Origin: Rhodoferax sp.
Lineage (GTDB): Bacteria; Pseudomonadota; Gammaproteobacteria; Burkholderiales; Burkholderiaceae_C
DNA: 64,000 bases
Reading direction: 5' to 3'
NCBI RefSeq assembly: GCF_030646845.1
Contig: NZ_JAUSLE010000021.1
Location: 124,001 to 188,000, forward strand
Every line of letters begins with the position of its first letter. The stretch's first letter is position 1. Positions 27,584 through 34,803 of the stretch are shown here, piece after piece. Under the pieces are notes generated by a model. It was not told the DNA's origin, did no database searches, and was given only the letters and a program-made list of their open reading frames with translations. A program made the position numbers and the translations under genes.

Positions 27584-28363
27584 TCATAGAGACATGTGGG
27601 TCGCTACTTGTCGACTGTTTATGTACATGGGCGAGTAGGCGTCATGTTCAGCGCTGCCAATGTCCAGGTCCGGATGGTCGGTGTAACAAATGAAGTTTGT
27701 CAGGGGATGGTTTGCCTGTGTCCACCTCTTCCGCGCCGTGCCAACCTCAAAAGCCATCACCCGGTGAGGCACATTGTTCATGTGAGGCAAAGGGGTAAAG
27801 CCCTGACCTGGGAAAACATCATCAAACATGAGCTGCACGTACATTCGATCCAATGGCGCGCGCGCGGCCACAACCGCCCATTCAATGCCGTTTTGTTCCC
27901 AGTACTGGAAAAGTCCCTTGAACAGCATGAGTTTCACCAATCGCCCGCCACTCCCCTGAACGATGCCGAGTCGACTGATGTGGGCCAGAGTCTGTCCTTT
28001 AAGCCAGTCTGGAAACTCCACTGCCTGCTCAAGAGCCAAGGGGCGAAACTGATTTGTCTGAATGCGGGCCGTTCCCAGCGGCGTCCCATCCAGCTTTGAT
28101 TCGGCAAGCAAAACGACCACGCCGTCTTCCGTATCGGCCTTTTCAGGGGAAATCAGCGTTTCGGCGACGGCCGGCATGTGCCGGGCATAGGCCGAGTGAC
28201 GAATTTGCACCGCTTTATTCAAGTCTTCTTCATTCCGTACCAGCCTGACAGTGAACGGAAGCAGCTCCTCGGTCATTGCCGCTTCGCGCTGTACGTCGAC
28301 CCGCGATTGGAGTGTCTCGATACGATGACGCGGCAACATGGCGGACGTGGCTGGGGAAATCAT
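27584..28363 (-). CDS. FeeM-like N-acyltransferase (GNAT-fold)
   Basis: This 259-residue protein resembles the N-acyl amino acid synthase (FeeM) catalytic core and the exosortase-associated acyltransferases. It shows VRNEEDLNKAVQIRHSAYA, the central strand GTARIQTNQFRPLALEQ, HISRLGIVQGSGGR and LFQYWEQNGIEWAVVAARAPL. Such proteins join fatty-acyl chains from acyl-ACP or acyl-CoA to amino groups, and are related to acyl-homoserine lactone synthases. The start at 28363 is backed by GAGGAG eight bases upstream. It is probably co-expressed with the GGDEF/EAL gene downstream, so it may make a signal or lipid linked to surface lifestyle. That is inference. Confidence 0.7.
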   Translation of the reverse strand: MISPATSAMLPRHRIETLQSRVDVQREAAMTEELLPFTVRLVRNEEDLNKAVQIRHSAYARHMPAVAETLISPEKADTEDGVVVLLAESKLDGTPLGTARIQTNQFRPLALEQAVEFPDWLKGQTLAHISRLGIVQGSGGRLVKLMLFKGLFQYWEQNGIEWAVVAARAPLDRMYVQLMFDDVFPGQGFTPLPHMNNVPHRVMAFEVGTARKRWTQANHPLTNFICYTDHPDLDIGSAEHDAYSPMYINSRQVATHMSL

Positions 28364-28647
28364 GAAAATACTCCTCGGGAGAAGGTTGGGGTGGACCCAT
28401 CGGATGGCAAAGATGCTCCCACCCGACGTGTTGAGGATGACTGTAGGTTTGGATTTCTGAAACTTGAGTCGGCAATTGGATAATGCCGATGTAGGGGTTT
28501 CGGCGGAATCTTGTAAGGTTTTTTCCTACATGAAAACCATACCCTCCGCGCGTCTCAGCTTGCCGTTTTGCCGCGGGCCGCCTGTGGCACACTCGCGACC
28601 TTCGTTATAGTTTTCAGCCAGCGCAAGGTTGGCGCGTCCCAAAAGTC
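28364..28647. other. Divergent intergenic region between FeeM-like gene and tex
   Basis: These 284 bases hold the divergent controls of the two genes. Two imperfect symmetric elements are visible: GGCAATTGGATAATGCC (about 28472-28488), and TGTAGG with CCTACA about 33 bases apart (about 28490-28540). No convincing promoter hexamers or open frame could be assigned. The function of the palindromes is unknown. Confidence 0.35.
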
Positions 28648-31074
28648 ATGCAGAAAATCATCGCGCAGATCGCGCAGGAAATCCGGGTTCAGAACAAACA
28701 GGTGCAGGCTGCCGTCGAGTTGCTTGACGGTGGTGCCACGGTGCCCTTCATCGCCCGCTATCGCAAGGAGGTCACCGACGGCCTGGACGACATCCAGCTG
28801 CGCGAGCTGGAAGCGCGGCTCAGTTACCTTCGCGAGTTGCGGGACCGCCTGCAGACGGTCATCAAGGCCATCGAGGAGCAGGGCAAGATGACGCCAGCGC
28901 TGCTGGCGGCGCTGGCAGCCGCATCCACCAAGCAGGAGTTGGAAGACCTGTACCTGCCGTTCAAGCTGAAGCGTCGCACCAAGGGACAGCTGGCGCGCGA
29001 GGCCGGCCTGGAGCCACTGGCGGATGCGCTGTTTGCCAACCCGGCGCTGGTGCCCGCTGACGAGGCGCTGGCCTATGTCATTCCAATGCGGCCGGTCGTG
29101 GAGGGCGAGGACAGGCAGCCCGACCTCTCAACCGTGCCGGCCGTGCTCGACGGGGTGCGCGATCTGCTGAGTGAGCGCTGGGCCGAAGACGCCACCGTGG
29201 TGCGGGACTTGCGGGAATGGCTGTGGCAGGAGGGCCTGTTCCAGAGCAAACTGATGGACGGCAAAGACGAGAACAACGCCGACGTGGCCAAGTTCCGTGA
29301 CTATTTTGACTATGACGAGCCGATTGGCCGCGTGCCCTCGCACCGCGCGCTGGCCGTTTTCCGCGGTCGTGGCCTGGAGATACTGGATGCCAAGCTGGTA
29401 CTTCCTGAGTCAAATCAGCCTCCAGCCCCCGTATCTGCTGCGCAAGCAGCTATCAAAAAAGTAGCGACTCCAGTGGTCTCACTGGCCGAGGGGCGCATCG
29501 CGCTGCGCCTGGGCTGGAGTCACAAGGGGCGGACTGCCGATGATTTGATCCGCAAATGCGTTGCCTGGACCTGGCGCGTCAAATTGAGCCTGTCGACCGA
29601 GCGCGACCTTTTTACCCGTTTGCGCGAAGAGGCCGAGAAGGTGGCCATAAAGGTGTTTGCTGACAACCTGCGAGACCTTTTGCTGGCTGCGCCCGCCGGG
29701 CCGCGTGTGGTGATGGGACTGGACCCGGGCATCCGCACCGGCGTCAAGGTGGCAGTCGTGGACGCCACCGGCAAACTGGTGGACACAGCCACCGTCTTTC
29801 CGCACGAACCGCGCAAGGACTGGGAAGGCTCTCTGCATACCCTGGGCAAACTGTGCGAAAAGCACGGGGTGAACCTGATTGCGATTGGCAACGGCACGGC
29901 CAGCCGCGAGACCGACAAGCTGGCAGCCGACCTGATCAAGCTGATGGCCAAGGCGTCAGACCGCCTGATTGAAAAAGTGGTGGTGAGCGAAGCCGGGGCC
30001 TCGGTCTATTCGGCCAGCGAATTCGCCTCGCAGGAAATGCCGGATGTGGATGTGAGCCTGCGTGGTGCCGCCAGTATTGCCCGTCGCCTGCAAGACCCCC
30101 TGGCCGAACTGGTCAAGATCGACCCCAAATCCATTGGGGTGGGCCAATACCAGCACGATGTCAACCAGAGCGAGTTGGCCAAGACGCTGGAAGCCGTGGT
30201 GGAAGACTGCGTGAACTCGGTCGGTGTGGATCTGAACACCGCCAGCGTACCGCTGTTGTCCCGCGTGTCGGGCCTCTCCGGCAGCGTCGCCAAGGCGGTG
30301 GTGCGCTGGCGTGAGGCCAATGGCGCCTTCAACAACCGCCAGCAGCTGATGCAGGTAACCGGTCTGGGCGCCAAGACTTTTGAGCAAAGTGCAGGTTTCC
30401 TGCGCATTCGTGGCGGTGACAATCCGCTGGACATGACCGGTGTGCACCCCGAAACCTACCCGGTGGTGGAGAAAATCATGGCGCACACGGCCAAGCCCGT
30501 TGCGGAGTTGATGGGTCGCGCCGACATGCTGAAGATCCTCAAACCCGAACTGTTTGCCAATGCGGAATTTGGCGTCATCACCGTCAAGGACATTCTGGGC
30601 GAGCTGGAGAAACCCGGCCGCGACCCGCGCCCGGACTTCAAGGTGGCGCGCTTCAATGATGGCGTGGACGACATCAAGGACCTGAAGGAGGGCATGGTGC
30701 TGGAAGGCACCGTCAGCAATGTGGCCGCGTTTGGCGCCTTCGTCGATTTGGGCGTGCACCAGGACGGCCTGGTCCACGTGAGCCAGTTGAGCCACAAGTT
30801 CGTCACCGACGCCCGCGAGATCGTCAAGACCGGCGATATCGTCAAGGTACAGGTGGTGGAGGTGGACGTGGCACGCAAACGCATTGCGCTGACCATGAAG
30901 CTGGGCGCGGCACCCGCCCGGCGCGACAGCGCGGGCGACAACCGCTTTCAAGGCGCTGCCAACAACCAGCGCGCCAGATCCGGCGGGCAGGGCGCCGGGC
31001 AGCAACACAACAGCGCACCGCAATCCACGGCCATGTCGTCTGCGTTTGCCAAACTCAAGGACGTCGGCCGCTGA
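28648..31074 (+). CDS. tex: RNA-binding transcriptional accessory protein Tex
   Basis: This 808-residue protein has the full Tex layout: N-terminal helical region (VPFIARYRKEVTDGLDD), a YqgF/RNase H-like domain (MGLDPGIRTGVKVAVVDATG), helix-hairpin-helix motifs (LNTASVPLLSRVSGLSGSVAK) and a C-terminal S1 RNA-binding domain (LKEGMVLEGTVSNVAAFGAFVDLG). It ends in a disordered Gly/Gln/Arg-rich tail. Tex binds nucleic acids and affects transcription and toxin-gene expression in several pathogens. Residues 255-273 (NQPPAPVSAAQAAIKKVAT region) are encoded by a reversed copy of the dispersed repeat and form a Pro/Ala-rich linker just before the YqgF domain, where Tex is normally shorter. Confidence 0.95.
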   Translation: MQKIIAQIAQEIRVQNKQVQAAVELLDGGATVPFIARYRKEVTDGLDDIQLRELEARLSYLRELRDRLQTVIKAIEEQGKMTPALLAALAAASTKQELEDLYLPFKLKRRTKGQLAREAGLEPLADALFANPALVPADEALAYVIPMRPVVEGEDRQPDLSTVPAVLDGVRDLLSERWAEDATVVRDLREWLWQEGLFQSKLMDGKDENNADVAKFRDYFDYDEPIGRVPSHRALAVFRGRGLEILDAKLVLPESNQPPAPVSAAQAAIKKVATPVVSLAEGRIALRLGWSHKGRTADDLIRKCVAWTWRVKLSLSTERDLFTRLREEAEKVAIKVFADNLRDLLLAAPAGPRVVMGLDPGIRTGVKVAVVDATGKLVDTATVFPHEPRKDWEGSLHTLGKLCEKHGVNLIAIGNGTASRETDKLAADLIKLMAKASDRLIEKVVVSEAGASVYSASEFASQEMPDVDVSLRGAASIARRLQDPLAELVKIDPKSIGVGQYQHDVNQSELAKTLEAVVEDCVNSVGVDLNTASVPLLSRVSGLSGSVAKAVVRWREANGAFNNRQQLMQVTGLGAKTFEQSAGFLRIRGGDNPLDMTGVHPETYPVVEKIMAHTAKPVAELMGRADMLKILKPELFANAEFGVITVKDILGELEKPGRDPRPDFKVARFNDGVDDIKDLKEGMVLEGTVSNVAAFGAFVDLGVHQDGLVHVSQLSHKFVTDAREIVKTGDIVKVQVVEVDVARKRIALTMKLGAAPARRDSAGDNRFQGAANNQRARSGGQGAGQQHNSAPQSTAMSSAFAKLKDVGR
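29411..29465 (-). repeat. Dispersed 55-bp repeat, copy C (inside tex, antisense)
   Basis: On the minus strand it begins GCTACTTTTTTGATAGCT, then GCTTGCGCA, and reaches GGGCT at offset 37 with a GGAGGCTGATTTG tail. It is one of the best-preserved copies. tex reads it from the other strand as Ala-Pro-Val-Ser-Ala-Ala-Gln-Ala-Ala-Ile-Lys-Lys-Val-Ala. Confidence 0.85.
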
Positions 31075-31121
31075 TACATAATGTTTCAATCGGGTTCATC
31101 AATCAATGGAGTCTTGTTGTC

Positions 31122-31946
31122 ATGGAACTGAATGCCCTGCTGGCTTCACAGTTCGTTCTGCCCAGCATTCCCAAGGTGGTTGCACTCCTGCTGAGCGAAC
31201 TCGATCGTGACGAACCGGACCTGAAAAAGGTCACCCAGCTCATCAGCACCGATCCTGCGTTGACGACGCGTCTGCTGCAGTTGTCCAATTCAGGATTTTT
31301 CAAGTTGTCGGGCAAGATCAACAGCGTCTCCGAGGCGCTGGCGATTCTGGGCCTGGGCCATGTGCGCACCATGGCGGCCGCGGCGGCCTCTGCTGCCTCG
31401 CTGAAGGCAGTGCCGGGCATCAACCTGCAGCAGTTCTGGGCCTACAGCCTGAACGTGGCCAAGTTGTCCCGCTCGCTGGCGGGCGTGGTGCGGCAGAACC
31501 AGCAGGCGGCTTTCACCTGCGGTCTGATTCACGCGGTGGGCGAGCTGGCCATGCATATCGGCATGCCCGACGCGGTGGCTGCCTTGGACCGTGAGGTCCC
31601 TCCGCTTGACCTGAATCGCGCCAGGGCCGAAAAAAGAAGTTTTGGTTACTGTTATGCGCAGGTGGGTGCCGGTTTTGCCCGCCAATGGCAGTTTCCCCAG
31701 CCGATCGTGGACGCGCTGGCGCATCAGGATGCACCGTTTGAAAACAACGTGTATGAACCGCTGGCAGGCGTCATTCATCTGGCCACCTGGCGCGCCCGCG
31801 CCAAAGAGGCGGGCCTGTCCGAAAAGGACCAGGCGGTGACCTTTCCAGGCCCGGTGGGCGAGGTGCTGGAGCTTGACATTGACATGGTGCTGCAGCAGGA
31901 CCCGATCGACTGGTCAGCCCAGACGCCGGGCCGCACGCTGCTGTAG
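31122..31946 (+). CDS. HDOD domain signalling protein
   Basis: This 274-residue protein consists almost wholly of an HDOD domain. It has LPSIPKVVALLLSELDRDEPDLKKVTQLISTDPALTTRLLQLSNS at the start, EALAILGLGHVRTM, and GLIHAVGELAMHI in the HD-like core, where the metal-binding His-Asp pair of true HD enzymes is missing as expected. HDOD proteins are usually non-catalytic adaptors in stress, motility or c-di-GMP signalling. The neighbouring GGDEF genes fit this. It starts 47 bases after tex and almost touches the patatin gene. Confidence 0.9.
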   Translation: MELNALLASQFVLPSIPKVVALLLSELDRDEPDLKKVTQLISTDPALTTRLLQLSNSGFFKLSGKINSVSEALAILGLGHVRTMAAAAASAASLKAVPGINLQQFWAYSLNVAKLSRSLAGVVRQNQQAAFTCGLIHAVGELAMHIGMPDAVAALDREVPPLDLNRARAEKRSFGYCYAQVGAGFARQWQFPQPIVDALAHQDAPFENNVYEPLAGVIHLATWRARAKEAGLSEKDQAVTFPGPVGEVLELDIDMVLQQDPIDWSAQTPGRTLL

Positions 31947-31955
31947 CGGCGACCT

Positions 31956-33035
31956 GTGCGCGCGTTACGCATTCATGCCGGTCCCGTGGCCAGGCAGCAC
32001 ATCGAGAAGAACGGACTGCAGCCGGCTGATATCTGCACTCTGCCGGGCGCGGCGGGTGGCCCCAAGGGCCTGATACTCGGGCCGCTTGACCGATTCATTT
32101 TTGGCCAGTGGCTGCCCCGGTCGAACCAGCAGGTAAATCTGGTGGGCGCCTCCATTGGCGCGTGGCGCGTGGCCACCGCTTGCCTGGATGAGCCAGCGGC
32201 GGCGTTTGAGCGGCTGGAGCATGACTACATCCACCAGCACTTCGAGTTGCAGCCCGGCGAAAAGCGGCCCCCGGCCGCCCGGGTAAGCGAGCTCTTTGGC
32301 GAGAACCTGCAGGCGTTTTATGGCGGCCGGGTCGGGGAGGTGCTGGATCATCCCCGCTACAGACTGCATATCGTGACCGCACGGGGGCGACACATCCTCG
32401 GGCGCGAACACCGTTGGCGGACCCCACTGGGCTATCTGGGTGCCTTCTTGACCAACACCGTGCATCGCAAAGCCATGGGGGCCTGGCTGGAGCGAGTCGT
32501 GTTTTCCACCCAACATGCGGCGCTGCCCTTTGCCACCAGTGACTACCGTACTCGGCAGGTGTCTTTGAGCGAGGCCAATTTCAAACTCGCCCTGCAGGCC
32601 AGCTGCTCCATCCCGTTTGTCCTGCAGGCCGTCCACAATATTCCCGGGGCGCCACCCGGTGCCTACTGGGATGGTGCAATTACCGACTACCACCTGCATC
32701 TGAACTATGCGGCCTCTGGGGGCCCAAAAGGCCTGGTACTCTACCCGCATTTTCAGCAGGCCGTGGTGCCAGGCTGGCTCGACAAAAGCCTGAAGTGGCG
32801 CCACAAGTCCACCCGCTACCTGGACAACATGGTGTTGCTGGCGCCTGATCCGGACTGGGTCAGAACCCTGCCCAACGGCAAACTGCCCGACCGCAACGAC
32901 TTCACCCACTATGGGCAAGACCTGGCGGGCCGCGTCAAAGCCTGGACCGGGGTCACTTCGGCCAGCGCCCAATTGGTGGATGAATTTGAGGCCTGGTTGC
33001 GTCAACCCGACATCGGGCAGGTGCATGCGCTTTGA
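31956..33035 (+). CDS. Patatin-like phospholipase family protein
   Basis: This 359-residue protein carries the patatin catalytic elements: an oxyanion-type loop (PGAAGGPKGLILGPLDRF), the nucleophile motif GASIG in LVGASIGAWRVA (about residue 63), and the Asp of the dyad in YWDGAITDYHL (about residue 232). It probably hydrolyses acyl esters of lipids in the cytoplasm. It starts with GTG at 31956, nine bases after the HDOD stop, so the two genes are likely co-transcribed. The unusual order (glycine loop as GGPKG) matches a divergent bacterial branch; the substrate is unknown. Confidence 0.82.
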   Translation: MRALRIHAGPVARQHIEKNGLQPADICTLPGAAGGPKGLILGPLDRFIFGQWLPRSNQQVNLVGASIGAWRVATACLDEPAAAFERLEHDYIHQHFELQPGEKRPPAARVSELFGENLQAFYGGRVGEVLDHPRYRLHIVTARGRHILGREHRWRTPLGYLGAFLTNTVHRKAMGAWLERVVFSTQHAALPFATSDYRTRQVSLSEANFKLALQASCSIPFVLQAVHNIPGAPPGAYWDGAITDYHLHLNYAASGGPKGLVLYPHFQQAVVPGWLDKSLKWRHKSTRYLDNMVLLAPDPDWVRTLPNGKLPDRNDFTHYGQDLAGRVKAWTGVTSASAQLVDEFEAWLRQPDIGQVHAL

Positions 33036-33154
33036 GGTGGGGCCTGCCGCCGACACCGCTTGTCAGCTGGCGTTCATGCCTATGGGCTATGATGATTTTT
33101 GCTATAGAAATCGGAGCTAGAGCAAGCCGCCGCTGGTGGAAAAAGGGATGAAAA

Positions 33155-34738
33155 ATGACACAGCCGTATGAACCGCTGGGGCACCTCGGTGACGATATCG
33201 ACAGCCCGCTGTCCGGGCAACCATCGGTCGTTTTCTTGCGGTACTGTATTGCCGCCCTCGTGGTTGGCACCATCGCCGTGGTACTGGTGCTCTACCTCGC
33301 CGCGCCGCATCAGACGGGACGCGCCTTCGCACCCCTGCTGTTGCTTCTGGTCGCTGCCACCGCGTGGTATCTCATCGGGCGAGGCCGCACTCGCGCCGCC
33401 ATCCTGGTGATGGCAGTCGGCGCATGGACCGCGATGACGGGAACCGCCGTCTTCACGGGTGGCGTGCAGGCACCGGCAGTCATCGCCTACCCGGTGATCA
33501 TTCTGATGACCGGTTGGCTGATCAGTTCGCGTGCGGCGCTGGTGGTGACCGGCCTGACCGTGACGGCAACCCTGGGCCTGGTCTGGGCCGAAGCAAGAGG
33601 TTTCCTGCCAATGCCCGTGCCTTCACCGGCGGCGATCCACGGCGGTGAGCAAGTGGTTGTCTATATCGCGTCGGGCATCCTGGCTTTTTTCCTTGTGCGC
33701 GTCTACCGGCGCCGCCTTGAGGAATTGCACAAGCTCAGCCGCGACCTCACTCTGCGCACGCGCGACCTGGAGGCAAGCAGGGAGGAGCTCTGCCAGGCAC
33801 AGGCCGCGCTGCAGGGAAGTGAAGGCCGCTACCGGACCATGATCGAGTGGTCACCCGAGTCAATCCTCGTTCATCGACAGGGAAAAATCCTGTATGTCAA
33901 CCCGGCGGCGGTCAGGATGTTCGGCGCGGTCGATGCGTCGGGGCTGCTCGCCAAATTCACCAGTGAGCTGATTCACCCGGATTTTCTTGAGGTTCAGACG
34001 GCGCGCATGAAAAGCATCATCGCGAACGTCCCCATCACGCCCATGGTGGAGTCAAGATTCCTGAGGCTGGATGGGACTCCGATTGACGTGGAGGTCCAGG
34101 GCACGTCCATTGTCTACGACGGAGAGCCGGCCATTCATGTCTGCATTCGCAACATCACCGAGCGCAAGCAGATGCAGGACCAGGTTCGGCAACTGGCGTT
34201 CTACGACACGCTGACCAAGCTCCCCAATCGTCGCCTGCTCAACGACCGGCTGAGCCAGGCCCTTGCTGCCAGCAAGCGCACTGCCTGCTATGGGGCGCTG
34301 ATGTTTCTTGATCTGGACAAACTCAAGCCACTCAATGACACGCACGGGCACGATGTTGGCGATTTGCTGTTGATCGATGTGGCGGAGCGCTTGCGCCATT
34401 GTGTCCGCGAGAGGGACACCGTCGCGCGCTTCGGCGGCGATGAGTTTGTGGTGATGCTCGCTGAGCTGGATGCGGACAAAACCGAGTCGGCCTCACAGGC
34501 CGCGCTCATTGCAGAGAAGATCCGCGAAATTTTGGCGGAACCTTATGTGCTGGCCGGCAGGCCGGCTGGTAATGCCGCTGCTTCTGTCAGGTTTCACTGC
34601 ACCGCAAGCATCGGCGTGGCCTTGTTCGTCAGCCATGAATCCAGCCAGGAGGAAGTCCTGATGCGGGCCGATGCGGCGATGTACCAGGCCAAGAAGGTCG
34701 GGGGCAATCGGGTTCATTTTCACGATTCGATGGCATGA
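33155..34738 (+). CDS. Membrane PAS-GGDEF diguanylate cyclase
   Basis: This 527-residue protein has about five to six membrane helices (residues 25-185), a short coiled coil (LEELHKLSRDLTLRTRDLEASREEL), a PAS domain (about 225-345) and a C-terminal GGDEF domain (FYDTLTKLPNRRLLNDRL ... RFGGDEFVVML). An RERD inhibitory site lies exactly five residues before GGDEF, so product inhibition by c-di-GMP is expected. No EAL domain is present. It should make c-di-GMP in response to a membrane or PAS signal. GC content and codon use match the neighbours. Confidence 0.92.
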   Translation: MTQPYEPLGHLGDDIDSPLSGQPSVVFLRYCIAALVVGTIAVVLVLYLAAPHQTGRAFAPLLLLLVAATAWYLIGRGRTRAAILVMAVGAWTAMTGTAVFTGGVQAPAVIAYPVIILMTGWLISSRAALVVTGLTVTATLGLVWAEARGFLPMPVPSPAAIHGGEQVVVYIASGILAFFLVRVYRRRLEELHKLSRDLTLRTRDLEASREELCQAQAALQGSEGRYRTMIEWSPESILVHRQGKILYVNPAAVRMFGAVDASGLLAKFTSELIHPDFLEVQTARMKSIIANVPITPMVESRFLRLDGTPIDVEVQGTSIVYDGEPAIHVCIRNITERKQMQDQVRQLAFYDTLTKLPNRRLLNDRLSQALAASKRTACYGALMFLDLDKLKPLNDTHGHDVGDLLLIDVAERLRHCVRERDTVARFGGDEFVVMLAELDADKTESASQAALIAEKIREILAEPYVLAGRPAGNAAASVRFHCTASIGVALFVSHESSQEEVLMRADAAMYQAKKVGGNRVHFHDSMA

Positions 34739-34803
34739 GCGGCTGCGTGGTGGCGGCGCTGTAGGCGCCCGGCTGGCTGCCCGCGGCCGGTTAGCATGGC
34801 TCC

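Noticed and set aside
28583..28600. TGGCACACTCGCGACC as a sigma54 promoter for tex
   Set aside because: The -12 element lacks the TTGC word, and tex is not expected to need sigma54.
33085..33125. GCTATGATGATTTTTGCTATAGAAATCGGAGCTAGAGC before the PAS-GGDEF gene
   Set aside because: It resembles the repeat ends with the middle deleted, but the spacing is wrong, so it is not counted as a copy.
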